Positions 41,127-48,917 of a stretch of DNA of 56,336 nucleotides are shown one piece after another. Numbering within the stretch: position 1 is the stretch's first letter; every line of letters starts with the position of its first letter. The translations under genes and the position numbers were made by a program. The DNA is from CAYVMD01 sp964452465 (GTDB lineage: Bacteria > Armatimonadota > JACIXR01). The notes beneath the pieces were generated by a model. The model did not search any database, was not told the origin of the DNA, and saw nothing but the letters and a program-made list of their open reading frames with translations. Location: contig CAYVMD010000010.1 of assembly GCA_964452465.1 (NCBI GenBank), forward strand, positions 1-56,336, written 5' to 3'.

Positions 41127-42277
41127 TTTTCGTTCTTTTTATAACATACTCCCCCATCAACGATGGTCATATAAACCTCCAATTTTTCATCCAATACCAC
41201 GAGGTCCGCGCGCTTCCCTACTTCTATTTTCCCCATATCTGTAATGCCTACTTCTCTTGCAGGGGTAAGAGAAACCATTTCAAAAACTTCCTCTAAAGGA
41301 AAGCCCAAGGAATGAACGTTCCTTACCGCCTTGTCCATGCTTAGGACGCTGCCCGCGTAGACCCCTTCCTCTTTTAAAATGATCTCGCCGCCCCTCTTTA
41401 TCACCCTTTGCCCTGCCCACTCATACTCTCCATCGGGAAGCCCGGCGCAACGAACCGAATCGGTAACAAGCAGTGTCTTCTCCTTTCCCTTGAGGCGGAC
41501 GATCATCTCCACTATTATGGGATGAAGATGATGGAAATCGGCGATGATCTCGCAGGCCACCCTTCTATCGGTAAGCACTACACCAACACAGCCTGGTTGG
41601 CGATGATGTAAAGGAGCCATAGCGTTGAATGTATGGGTGGACTTCGTGATCCCCGCATTTATCCCCCTCACAGCCTCCTCCCAAGTCGCGTTGCTGTGCC
41701 CCAGGGAAACTACTACTCCTGCTTCCCTGAATCTCCTTATCGCTTCCAGCGCCCCCTCCACTTCCGGAGCGATCGTTATCATCTTTATCCCTTCCTTTAT
41801 TAACTCCTCCACTTCCTTCATATTCACAGTACGAATGTGCTCAAGCGGCTGAGCTCCCCTTTTCTCCCCACTAATGAACGAACTCTCCAAATGAGCCCCT
41901 AGTATCTTCGCCCCTTTTGATCTTGCAGATTTAACCTCTCTCAAAAACTCAATAAGAACAGGGTGAGAACTCGCCGCTCCTGTGGGCATGAACCCGACCA
42001 CCCCAAAGCGAGGCAAGATGGCGGACATTTCCTCTATCGCACTTCTTCCGTCCATAGCCTCATAGCCACCCACCCCATGGATATGGACATCGATAAATCC
42101 TGGGGCTATGATTTTCCCATCCAAGGGTATTACTTGGGTCCCCGGCGTAGATTTCATCTCGCCTTCATATTTTTGCCCTATTTCCTCTATGGAAACGATC
42201 CTCCCGTCGTCGATGACGATGTTGCCCTTGATCTTCTTCTCTGGTGTAAATATAGTGCCTCCTATTAAAATGAGCAT
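41123..42277 (-). CDS. nagA: N-acetylglucosamine-6-phosphate deacetylase
   Basis: A 384-residue amidohydrolase: GFIDVHIHGVGGYEAMDG (metal His pair, substrate loop), LGAHLESSFISGEKRGAQ (metal Glu), SLGHSNATWEEAVRG, STHTFNAMAPLHHRQPG and VTDSVRCAGLPDGEY (catalytic Asp). It removes the acetyl group from GlcNAc-6-phosphate during wall recycling or chitin use. ATG 42277 has GGAGG eight bases upstream. Its stop overlaps that of pheS tail to tail (CTAA). No nagB is visible. Confidence 0.92.
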   Translation of the reverse strand: MLILIGGTIFTPEKKIKGNIVIDDGRIVSIEEIGQKYEGEMKSTPGTQVIPLDGKIIAPGFIDVHIHGVGGYEAMDGRSAIEEMSAILPRFGVVGFMPTGAASSHPVLIEFLREVKSARSKGAKILGAHLESSFISGEKRGAQPLEHIRTVNMKEVEELIKEGIKMITIAPEVEGALEAIRRFREAGVVVSLGHSNATWEEAVRGINAGITKSTHTFNAMAPLHHRQPGCVGVVLTDRRVACEIIADFHHLHPIIVEMIVRLKGKEKTLLVTDSVRCAGLPDGEYEWAGQRVIKRGGEIILKEEGVYAGSVLSMDKAVRNVHSLGFPLEEVFEMVSLTPAREVGITDMGKIEVGKRADLVVLDEKLEVYMTIVDGGVCYKKNEN

Positions 42278-42303
42278 CTCTCTTGCCTCCTTTTATCGGT
42301 GGA

Positions 42304-43251
42304 TTAACGAAGAGGATAGGAGTAAACCAATTGGAAGGTATGAAGATCCTTATGATAATAATAATCCCTTTGGTAGATGTACGAGAGAAAAACATTTTCC
42401 TTAACCCTCCATTTCACCCCTATCCCACCTCTTTTTACTTCTTTTCCCTTCCCCTGATCGAAATTGAAAGCCCGCCATGAGGCAAGGAGCTTCAAGTTGG
42501 GAGAAACCAAAGGCGCTTCTAAAAGGAGGAAATAACCCCCTACTTCTATTTCCTCATCCGCTCCCGTTGTTCCCTCTCCTATTAATCTATATCCCCTACC
42601 CTGAAGGGAGAAGTCCAACCCTATTCTGTTCTTGTCTATCATTTTCTGCGTCATTATCCCTTTCTCATCCACATAGGGCAATTTTCCACCTAAGAGGGAA
42701 AATCCAAATTCCCCTCGTCCAAATGGGTTAGAGGGCAAAGGTCTACTCACCCTCAGGATGAAAACCCTGGTTCCTTCGCCTGAGCTCCTTGCTTTTTGGC
42801 AAGTGGAAATCATAAACAGATATGGTCCGTATACTCCTTGCGCCATCACGCCTTCGCCCAAGCGAAGCCCTAAACTTTGAGGATAGAGGGGTTGGATCAC
42901 CTCTAAGTGGGGGTCATACACTGCGTTAAGGGCAAAGGGCAAAGGTATACGCCCTGCCTTTATGAAGAGCTTGTCATCAGCAAATCGCATTTTCCACCAT
43001 GCTTCGCCGATGTGCAGGTCATCCTTCTCTCCCGTTGGCTTCTGATTTAGAATTTGGAGGTAGAAATGACCTATGGGGAGATCATAGGAGTAATTCATCT
43101 CAGCTGTATGGAGGGAAAGGTTCTTCCGCTCCCCTTCTTCTTGCCACCTTAGGTCCCCTATGAGCCAACCCTCACCCTCAGCAAAAGGAAGGCTTGCTCC
43201 TAAAAAGTAGATGCTAAGAGATAGCAAAAAGCCTCTTAGCATTCGCTTCAA
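42304..43251 (-). CDS. predicted outer-membrane beta-barrel protein
   Basis: A 315-residue exported protein with a signal peptide (LRGFLLSLSIYFLGASLPFA) and alternating hydrophobic/aromatic strands throughout, such as GHFYLQILNQ, RFADDKLFIKAGRIPLPF and a C-terminal strand ending LVYSYPLR, in the style of porins. No family is recognised with confidence. A TTG at 43251 is used because AAAGGAGAG sits about nine bases before it; ATG 43242 is the alternative. It overlaps the upstream gene by 38 bases. Confidence 0.65.
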   Translation of the reverse strand: MKRMLRGFLLSLSIYFLGASLPFAEGEGWLIGDLRWQEEGERKNLSLHTAEMNYSYDLPIGHFYLQILNQKPTGEKDDLHIGEAWWKMRFADDKLFIKAGRIPLPFALNAVYDPHLEVIQPLYPQSLGLRLGEGVMAQGVYGPYLFMISTCQKARSSGEGTRVFILRVSRPLPSNPFGRGEFGFSLLGGKLPYVDEKGIMTQKMIDKNRIGLDFSLQGRGYRLIGEGTTGADEEIEVGGYFLLLEAPLVSPNLKLLASWRAFNFDQGKGKEVKRGGIGVKWRVKENVFLSYIYQRDYYYHKDLHTFQLVYSYPLR

Positions 43252-43891
43252 ACATTGCTCTCCTTTCTTCTTCTTGAGGAAATCTCTCTTCTAAGAGGCG
43301 GAGGGATACTACAGGATCTGAGAATGGGCACCCAGAAGCGAAGAGCAACTTGCTTGGAGAAATGTTGTTCATCATCCAAGGGAGAAAACTCGAATTAACT
43401 CCGAAGTAGACATTATTCCTTTCTGCTAAAAGCCTCCCCTCCCCTATTTCATCGGGAGAAAGTTCTAAAAGCAAGAGAAAAGGGAGGGATTCTATGCTAT
43501 CCAGGGGAGGAGCGAAGTCCGCCATAAGGGGCAGGGACAAAGAAGAAGCCTTGCGCAATATCTCCTTCAATACCTGCCCTTCTTTGCCAAATCTCTTAAA
43601 TAACCGGAGGGCAGAAAAGCCATTTTCCTTTATCCTTTCCATTTCCTCCATGCACCGGGGGTAATCCCTCGGATCGATGGAGGCGATAGGGAGGAAGAGG
43701 GGGTTGGAACGACATATAGCCATTGTTTCCTTATTCCCCTCTCTATAAGAGAGGTAGATGGCTTTAAGGGATAGGGAAAGTGCCTTGGTGATTTTTGCCT
43801 CTTGTAGAAGGGAAGCAACTTTTTGGGGGCTCGTGTCCATCAGAGCGTAAGGATAAAATCCCCAATAGACATTTACATCTACTATCTCCAC
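43214..43891 (-). CDS. amidohydrolase-like protein lacking metal ligands
   Basis: A 225-residue protein with the layout of short metal-dependent hydrolases (VSLLQEAKIT-like start, PIASIDPRDY, GFSALRLFKRFG, LPLMADFAPPL, KLLFASGCPFSDP, ANAKRLFAI). The N-terminal motif that should be D-x-H-x-H reads DVNVYWG, and the later histidines of the family are also absent, so ordinary metal catalysis is unlikely. GTG 43891 follows GGAGGAG. It lies between rimI and the barrel gene. Confidence 0.6.
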   Translation of the reverse strand: MEIVDVNVYWGFYPYALMDTSPQKVASLLQEAKITKALSLSLKAIYLSYREGNKETMAICRSNPLFLPIASIDPRDYPRCMEEMERIKENGFSALRLFKRFGKEGQVLKEILRKASSLSLPLMADFAPPLDSIESLPFLLLLELSPDEIGEGRLLAERNNVYFGVNSSFLPWMMNNISPSKLLFASGCPFSDPVVSLRLLEERFPQEEERRAMFEANAKRLFAIS

Positions 43892-43915
43892 TCTTCTCCT
43901 CCTTTCCGAGAAGAT

Positions 43916-44428
43916 TCATCTCATTCCCAATAGTTGGGCATAGTTCTCCAACATCTCGCCGTATTCTTCACTTTGCAGATCCTCAACCTGCATAACATAG
44001 GCATCTTCTTTGTTGTCGCTATAGTAACCCTTTCGGAGGTGAACAATTTTAAAATTATACTTTTGGTAAAGATTCTGAGCAATGATGTTGCTCACCCTCA
44101 CCTCCAAGGTAGCATATTTTGCTCCTCTCTTCTTCGCCTCCAGAAGAAGATGAAGGAGGAGCCTTTCTCCTATTTTCCTTCCCCTCCAATTAGGATCGAC
44201 AGCCAAGGTGGTTATATGCGCCTCATCCTGGACGATCCACATCCCGGCGAATCCTACAACCTTCCCTTCTATTGTTGCCACTACATAATATGCCCTTCTA
44301 TTGAAGAGTTCGCTGAAGAAGGCCCCGAAGGGCCAAGTGCTGGAGAAGGATCTCTTCTCCACTTCCGTTACCTGCTTAATATGTCCAAATCGCATTCTTT
44401 CGATAACGATGTCAACTGCCTTTACCAT
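43916..44428 (-). CDS. rimI: GNAT acetyltransferase, RimI type
   Basis: A 170-residue N-acetyltransferase with RMRFGHIKQVTEVEKRSF, the acetyl-CoA loop VDPNWRGRKIGERLL and LEVRVSNIIAQNLYQKYNFK, which match RimI (acetylation of ribosomal protein S18). rimI commonly follows tsaB, as here, with a 17-base overlap. The C-terminus extends slightly past the usual end. Confidence 0.88.
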   Translation of the reverse strand: MVKAVDIVIERMRFGHIKQVTEVEKRSFSSTWPFGAFFSELFNRRAYYVVATIEGKVVGFAGMWIVQDEAHITTLAVDPNWRGRKIGERLLLHLLLEAKKRGAKYATLEVRVSNIIAQNLYQKYNFKIVHLRKGYYSDNKEDAYVMQVEDLQSEEYGEMLENYAQLLGMR

Positions 44429-45074
44429 ACAACCTCATCTCCGCTTGAGAAGGTCTAAGATAATTGGGGAGAAGCGACAATGGGTCGTCTACATCCCCTT
44501 TTAGGATGCTTTCCCTCCCGAGTTTAGCAAGCAGCCCTCCCCGGGGAGGCAACGCCTCGACGATGACAAAGGGAGGCATACTGGGAAGCGAAAGCGAAGG
44601 ATGAATGCACAAATAGCATTCCTCCCTTAATTCCTTTAAATAGGAAACGAAAGCCGGAAAGGGAAGGATGGAATCCTCTAATATGCTTTCTCTACCCTTG
44701 TAAATACCCACGTAAACCTCTCCTCCATAAGCAGGCATCACCACTGCTCGTAGTTTGTCCTCCGGCAGGGAGGAAGCGATGAGGAAGAGGGTGGAGATCC
44801 CCTTGATGGGCTTATTAGTGAAATAAGCGAGGGTCTTCGCAAAAGCAATTCCTATCCTCAGTCCTGTGAAGGAGCCGGGACCTATTCCCACAGCAAAGCC
44901 TTTTATATCGCTCATTGTTTTCCCGTGTGCATTGAGGAACCAAGATAAAGTAGGTGAAAGGCCATGAGCGATATTCTGGCTTTGCCGAGAAGTTATTTCT
45001 CCTACTATGCCTTCCTCATCGGCAAGTCCAAGGACAAGATGAGAGAAGGATGTATCAATCCCTAATACTAACAA
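44412..45074 (-). CDS. tsaB: tRNA t6A biosynthesis protein TsaB
   Basis: A 220-residue ASKHA-fold protein: LVLGIDTSFSHLVLGLADE, SQNIAHGLSPTLSWFL, GFAVGIGPGSFTGLRIGIAFAKTLA (read in parts). TsaB scaffolds TsaD and TsaE in forming N6-threonylcarbamoyladenosine at position 37 of tRNAs. TTG 45074 overlaps tsaE by 20 bases. tsaC and tsaD are not in the window. Confidence 0.92.
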   Translation of the reverse strand: MLVLGIDTSFSHLVLGLADEEGIVGEITSRQSQNIAHGLSPTLSWFLNAHGKTMSDIKGFAVGIGPGSFTGLRIGIAFAKTLAYFTNKPIKGISTLFLIASSLPEDKLRAVVMPAYGGEVYVGIYKGRESILEDSILPFPAFVSYLKELREECYLCIHPSLSLPSMPPFVIVEALPPRGGLLAKLGRESILKGDVDDPLSLLPNYLRPSQAEMRLYGKGS

Positions 45075-45534
45075 TTTTCATCAACTCTTTTAAGAGTTTA
45101 ACATACCTCTCTCCTATGGGCAAAAAGGTTATTTCTCGTCCCTCGTTCTTATATTTGATCTCCACCCAAAGGTGTTCTGGGGGCAATAATTTCTTTGCTT
45201 TTTCCGCCCATTCTATGGCACAGACGCCATCCCCATATAAATACTCTTCCAACCCTAAAAGTTCCACTCCCTCCTCGATACGATAAAGATCGATGTGGTA
45301 AAGTGGGATGTTCCCTTGGTGTACTGCCACTATTATGAAAGAAGGGCTATATATCTCCTCTACCCCTAAGCCTTTGGCTAATCCTCCTACGAAGCAGGTT
45401 TTCCCGCTTCCCAATTCTCCCTCCAAGCAAAATACATCTCCCTTTTTTGCCATTTTACCCAATATCTCGCCTAATAAAGAAGTGAACTCGGGAGAACCGC
45501 TTTCTATCTTAAACATTGGGGGGCAGATTTTCAT
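45055..45534 (-). CDS. tsaE: tRNA t6A biosynthesis ATPase TsaE
   Basis: A 159-residue P-loop ATPase: Walker A GELGSGKT (39-46), SPSFIIVAVHQG (switch I region), YHIDLYRIE, and a Walker B-like ICAIEWAEK near residue 108. It drives turnover of the TsaBD complex. ATG 45534 overlaps rarA by 26 bases; ATG 45516 (MFKIESGSPE) is an alternative start. Confidence 0.92.
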   Translation of the reverse strand: MKICPPMFKIESGSPEFTSLLGEILGKMAKKGDVFCLEGELGSGKTCFVGGLAKGLGVEEIYSPSFIIVAVHQGNIPLYHIDLYRIEEGVELLGLEEYLYGDGVCAIEWAEKAKKLLPPEHLWVEIKYKNEGREITFLPIGERYVKLLKELMKIVSIRD

Positions 45535-46864
45535 CTAGTTTTCCTTCCTTTATCATCTTTATTATCCGCCGCAACCTCTCTAACCTTTCTTTTAGCCTCT
45601 TTTCCTCCCCTTCTTCCGTAGGCTCATAAAATACCTTCCCTTGCAGTTCCTTGGGAAGATACTCCTGCACTACGAAATGCTCGGGGAAAGCATGGGGATA
45701 CTTATAATCCCTACCGTAGCCCATTTTCTTAGCTCCCCAATAGGAAGCATCCCTGAGATGTAGGGGCACAGGGGGATTCTTGCCTTCTGCTACCTCGTCC
45801 ATAGCCCTGCTTATGGCGAGGTAAGCGGAATTGCTCTTGGGCGCGCAGGCAAGATAGATGACCGCTTGAGCAAGGGGAATTTGTGCTTCTGGCATGCCGA
45901 CCAGTTCCACCGCTTGTGCCGCAGCAGTGGCTATCAGCAAAGCTAAAGGATCGGCATTACCTATATCCTCGGCAGAAGATATGATCATCCTCCTCGCTAT
46001 GAAGCGAGGGTCCTCCCCTGCATAGAGCATGCGGGCAAGCCAGTAAATAGCAGCATCGGGGTCGGAGCCTCTTATGCTTTTAATGAATGCAGAGATGACA
46101 TTATAATGTTCATCCCCTTCCCTATCGTAGAGAAGGGCTCTCCTTTGGGAAGCCTCCTCCGCTTCCTTCAATCCTATTCGCCTCACTCCATTTTCATCCG
46201 GTGGGGTGGTTAGGACCGCTAATTCTAAGGAATTAAGGAGGCTCCTCGCATCTCCTTCCGCAAAACGGATGAAATGTTCCTCCGCCGCTTCATCAATCAC
46301 CACATTATACTTCTTCAATCCCCTTTCATCCTCTAAAGCAGTCCTCAAGATCTTCCTCAATTGTTCCTCCGTGAGAGGCTCAAAAACGAAGACCTTCATA
46401 CGGGAAAGAAGGGGGGAATTTATGGTGAAGTAGGGGTTCTCCGTCGTGGAACCTATAAGGATGAGGCTTCCTTCTTCCACATAGGGGAGAAAGGCATCCT
46501 GCTGTGCCTTGTTGAACCTGTGGATTTCGTCCACGAAGAGGATGGTCCTTTGCCCTATTCCCTTCCTTCTTCTTGCCATTTCCCCTATCCTTCGGATATC
46601 CGCCACAGTAGAGGAAGTAGCGCTGAATGTTTCGAAGTGTGCTTTGGTTAGGTTAGTGATTATACGAGCAAGGGTGGATTTACCACAGCCAGGTGGACCA
46701 TAAAAGATCATGGAGGTAATTTTGTCTTCCTCGATCGCCTTTCGCAGGATCTTCCCCTCCCCTAACAAATGCTCTTGCCCCACGAATTCGTCCAACTTGC
46801 GAGGCCGCATCCGGGAAGCAAGCGGTTCCTCTATAAGTTCCTTATCCTCGGGAAAAAGCCCCAT
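45509..46864 (-). CDS. rarA: replication-associated recombination ATPase RarA/MgsA
   Basis: A 451-residue AAA+ clamp-loader-like ATPase: PLASRMRPRKLDEFVGQEHLL, Walker A GPPGCGKST (56-64), Walker B ILFVDEIHRFNKAQQDA, sensor LIGSTTENPYF and the MgsA-type C-terminal tetramerisation region (MGYGRDYKYPHAFPEHFV). It acts at stalled forks. ATG 46864 has a GAGGTGA site; a GTG at 46873 lies over that site. First gene of a seven-gene operon ending in nagA. Confidence 0.93.
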   Translation of the reverse strand: MGLFPEDKELIEEPLASRMRPRKLDEFVGQEHLLGEGKILRKAIEEDKITSMIFYGPPGCGKSTLARIITNLTKAHFETFSATSSTVADIRRIGEMARRRKGIGQRTILFVDEIHRFNKAQQDAFLPYVEEGSLILIGSTTENPYFTINSPLLSRMKVFVFEPLTEEQLRKILRTALEDERGLKKYNVVIDEAAEEHFIRFAEGDARSLLNSLELAVLTTPPDENGVRRIGLKEAEEASQRRALLYDREGDEHYNVISAFIKSIRGSDPDAAIYWLARMLYAGEDPRFIARRMIISSAEDIGNADPLALLIATAAAQAVELVGMPEAQIPLAQAVIYLACAPKSNSAYLAISRAMDEVAEGKNPPVPLHLRDASYWGAKKMGYGRDYKYPHAFPEHFVVQEYLPKELQGKVFYEPTEEGEEKRLKERLERLRRIIKMIKEGKLDENLPPNV

Positions 46865-46889
46865 ATTTGTCACCTCATTACCAATAAAA

Positions 46890-46918
46890 ATAATAACATA
46901 CCCACCCCCTGTTTACAA
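46890..46918 (-). promoter_or_regulatory. promoter for the rarA operon
   Basis: Minus-strand TTGTAA (46918-46913), a 17-base spacer and TATTAT (46895-46890), about 26 bases before ATG 46864. The -35 begins five bases after the hairpin that ends the ribosomal operon. Confidence 0.6.
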
Positions 46919-46922
46919 GTTT

Positions 46923-46950
46923 CGGGCGGAGGGATGTATCCCTCCGCCCG
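46923..46950 (-). terminator. perfect 12-bp hairpin after rplL
   Basis: CGGGCGGAGGGA and its exact complement enclose a four-base loop, 32 bases downstream of the rplL stop codon. No T run follows on either strand, so this is either a U-less terminator or an mRNA-stabilising structure. Confidence 0.55.
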
Positions 46951-46981
46951 ACGGCGTTGCTACTCTCTACTAACAGGAAGA

Positions 46982-47371
46982 TTATACTATCTCTACCTTG
47001 GCGCCTTGCTCCTCCAATTTCTTCTTCGCTTCTTCCGCTTCCGCCTTGCTTACTCCTTCTTTTACTTTCGCTGGTGCGGATTCTACGAGGTCTTTGGCTT
47101 CCTTCAAACCGAGGTTGGTGAGCTCACGCACAACCTTTATAACCTGGATCTTCTTGTCGCCAACCTCCTTCAAAATAACATCGAAGGAAGTCTTCTCCTC
47201 CTCTTCCGGTGGAGCTTCCACAACTGCGGTAGCTGTAGGAGCAGAAGCAGCTGGTGTGGTAGTAACCGGCATGGCGCTTACTCCGAATTCCTCTTGTAAC
47301 GCCTTCACTAACTCGTTCAACTCGAGCACGGTCATTTTCTTTATCGCCTCAATAATCTCCTCTTTGGTCAA
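46982..47371 (-). CDS. rplL: 50S ribosomal protein L7/L12
   Basis: A 129-residue stalk protein: N-terminal dimerisation helix (EEIIEAIKKMTVLELNELV), Ala/Pro/Thr hinge with PPEEEEK, and the conserved C-terminal factor-binding domain (FDVILKEVGDKKIQVIKVVRE, LGLKEAKDLVESAPA). Starts with TTG 47371, whose last bases form the TGA of rplJ (TTGA overlap), with GGAGGTGA six bases upstream. Confidence 0.95.
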   Translation of the reverse strand: MTKEEIIEAIKKMTVLELNELVKALQEEFGVSAMPVTTTPAASAPTATAVVEAPPEEEEKTSFDVILKEVGDKKIQVIKVVRELTNLGLKEAKDLVESAPAKVKEGVSKAEAEEAKKKLEEQGAKVEIV

Positions 47372-47913
47372 ATTTGTTCACCTCCTTTTGCCTTTTTAAT
47401 CGCTTCTAACGCCCAAACAAGGCGGGTTATCGTTCCTTGAAGCGTGTAAACTAAGGAATAAATGGGGCCCATAACCGCTCCTGCCATCTGGGCAAGCACT
47501 ACCTCCCGAGGAAGGAGATCGGCAAGCATTCTACATTCTTCCCCTTTAAACACCCTCCTTTCTACTATTGCACCCTTGATCTGCAATTCCCCATAGTCCC
47601 TTTGAAGCCGGAGGAATCCCCGCATGAAGTTAGGAAAATCCTCCGGCATAAAGAGAAGCGCCGTAGGCGTGGATTGAAGAAGTGAATCCAGATCCATCCC
47701 TTGATGTCCTAACTTCTCCGCGCATCTTCGAATGAGCGTGTGCTTAGCAACCTTCATAAGCCCCCCCGCTTCTTTTATCCTTTGCCTTAATTCGGTGACC
47801 CTTTTCCCGTTGATGCCAATATAATGCGTGAAGAGAACCCCTCCACTCTTTGTCCATAGACTTGCTAATTCGTCTACTATTTTCTTCTTTTTTTCCTTAG
47901 TTATGGATGCCAT
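47368..47913 (-). CDS. rplJ: 50S ribosomal protein L10
   Basis: A 181-residue protein typical of L10: VDELASLWTKSGGVLFTHYIG, VTELRQRIKEAGGLMKVAKHTLIRRC (read in parts), and a C-terminal helix that anchors L7/L12 dimers. ATG 47913 has AAAAGGAGG. It is preceded by an L10 leader and a terminator-like attenuator, so L10-L12 probably controls its own transcription. Confidence 0.94.
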   Translation of the reverse strand: MASITKEKKKKIVDELASLWTKSGGVLFTHYIGINGKRVTELRQRIKEAGGLMKVAKHTLIRRCAEKLGHQGMDLDSLLQSTPTALLFMPEDFPNFMRGFLRLQRDYGELQIKGAIVERRVFKGEECRMLADLLPREVVLAQMAGAVMGPIYSLVYTLQGTITRLVWALEAIKKAKGGEQI

Positions 47914-47941
47914 TTTCTACCTCCTTTTATCATAATTAAAC

Positions 47942-47980
47942 CAAAAAGGATCCCTGCCACAGGCAAGCAGGAATCCTTTT
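47942..47980 (-). terminator. attenuator hairpin upstream of rplJ
   Basis: On the minus strand AAAAGGATTCCTGC pairs with GCAGGGATCCTTTT (14 pairs, one G-U in RNA) around a nine-base loop, followed by TTTTT within the distal arm. It stands between the L10 leader and the rplJ ribosome-binding site, the expected place for readthrough control. Confidence 0.75.
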
Positions 47981-47981
47981 G

Positions 47982-48068
47982 TCTTTCCTTCTTGGCCTCG
48001 GCAGGTAGGCTAAGCCTTTTATGTCCGATTGGACACCTGCTTTCTTCAGCCTCTAAAGCTCAAGGCTA
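47982..48068 (-). ncRNA. ribosomal protein L10 leader
   Basis: The minus-strand leader contains GCAGGTGTCC (48040-48031) and CCTGCCGAGG (48005-47996), the paired core of known L10 leaders, where GCAGG and CCTGC form the kink-turn stem. Nested hairpins GTCC/GGAC and AGGC/GCCT lie between them and an AGCCT/AGGCT stem precedes them. L10 or L10(L12)4 binds this element to control expression. Confidence 0.8.
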
Positions 48069-48074
48069 TTAAAA

Positions 48075-48102
48075 ATTATAAACCGAAATAGGAATTCGTC
48101 AA
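48075..48102 (-). promoter_or_regulatory. promoter for the rplJ-rplL operon
   Basis: Minus-strand TTGACG (48102-48097), a 16-base spacer and TATAAT (48080-48075), with a start expected near 48068, exactly at the 5' end of the L10 leader. Confidence 0.7.
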
Positions 48103-48111
48103 ATAAAATTG

Positions 48112-48139
48112 TTGAAACATCTTTCGCTTTCTTTATAAT
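48112..48139 (+). promoter_or_regulatory. promoter for the PAP2-like gene
   Basis: TTGAAA (48112-48117), a 16-base spacer and TATAAT (48134-48139). The -10 ends only 11 bases before ATG 48151, so the AGGAGGG at 48141-48147 would be largely upstream of, or at, the transcription start. Confidence 0.55.
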
Positions 48140-48150
48140 TAGGAGGGAGT

Positions 48151-48744
48151 ATGCAAGAAGGCAAAGAGAAGTTAGCCCACACTTTCTCCATCGTGCTTCA
48201 TCCTTCTGCTGTGGCTCTATATCTTTTCTTCGGTGCTTCTCTAGTCATAAGGGGTTCTTTAGCCGAAAAGACTTTATGGACCCTTCTCCCTACTTTCTTT
48301 GCCTCCGTTGTCCCGGGACTTGTTGTTCTTGGGTTCCTTAAAATAGGTTATCTGTCCGATGCAGATATAACCAATAGGGCGGAAAGGGTTAAACCTTATA
48401 TTCTCATAACCATTCTTTATTCTCTGGGCTGTATTCTACTCCTCACCCTTAAGTTCCCCCAACCCATCGTCACCTTGATGGCTTGTTATGCCACGGTTAC
48501 CGCCTGTGGGACGATTATAACCCTCTTTTGGAAGATCAGCATGCACCTTGCTGGATTAGCGGGTCCAATAACGGGAGCAATTTATTTTTGGGGATTAAAG
48601 GCCGTGCCTTTTTCCATTGCGATAATCCCCCTTGTCTGGGCACGACTCTCGCTTCGCCGCCACAACATCTGGCAGCTTTTGGGGGGGATCCTTATGTCCT
48701 CCCTTGTCACTTACCTAACCTGCTTTTGGTTTACCATTCCCTAA
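48151..48744 (+). CDS. PAP2-like integral membrane protein
   Basis: A 197-residue protein with about six membrane helices. TNRAERVKPY, LFWKISMHLAG and WARLSLRRHNIWQLLGG occupy the places of the three PAP2 phosphatase motifs (a basic-Arg-Pro segment, a helix with His, and Arg...His), though the classical PSGH is not present. It may be a lipid-phosphate phosphatase or an inactive relative. It has its own promoter and stands alone, divergent from the L10 operon. Confidence 0.6.
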   Translation: MQEGKEKLAHTFSIVLHPSAVALYLFFGASLVIRGSLAEKTLWTLLPTFFASVVPGLVVLGFLKIGYLSDADITNRAERVKPYILITILYSLGCILLLTLKFPQPIVTLMACYATVTACGTIITLFWKISMHLAGLAGPITGAIYFWGLKAVPFSIAIIPLVWARLSLRRHNIWQLLGGILMSSLVTYLTCFWFTIP

Positions 48745-48753
48745 AAAAAAACA

Positions 48754-48782
48754 TTGACAACGAACAAGAATTTCTCGATAAT
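48754..48782 (+). promoter_or_regulatory. promoter for the exported barrel locus
   Basis: TTGACA (48754-48759), a 17-base spacer and GATAAT (48777-48782), with a start expected near 48789 and GGAGGG at 48804-48809 before ATG 48816. Confidence 0.65.
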
Positions 48783-48815
48783 TTCTTTCCAAAAATAATA
48801 GAAGGAGGGATGAAG

Positions 48816-48917
48816 ATGAAGTATGTAGGTATGGTAATGCTGGTAGTGTTGTTAGTTGGAGGTATAGAGGTGGGATTCACTGCTCCACCTACCCCATCCG
48901 AAATAGTGCCTCCGTGA
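48816..48917 (+). CDS. signal-peptide ORF, apparently the detached N-terminus of the barrel gene
   Basis: A 33-residue reading frame, MKYVGMVMLVVLLVGGIEVG then FTAPPTPSEIVPP, looks exactly like a signal peptide plus mature start and has a good GGAGGG site. Its TGA overlaps the GTG of the next frame (GTGA). One inserted base in CCG-TG would join it to the barrel protein, giving VPPVMGVNASV. Either a frameshift (mutation or read error) split one gene, or the two are coupled by reinitiation, in which case the barrel would lack a signal. Confidence 0.6.
   Translation: MKYVGMVMLVVLLVGGIEVGFTAPPTPSEIVPP

Noticed and set aside
48483..48815. N-terminal extension of the signal-peptide frame
   Set aside because: It overlaps the PAP2-like gene in another frame; the promoter and ribosome-binding site point to ATG 48816.
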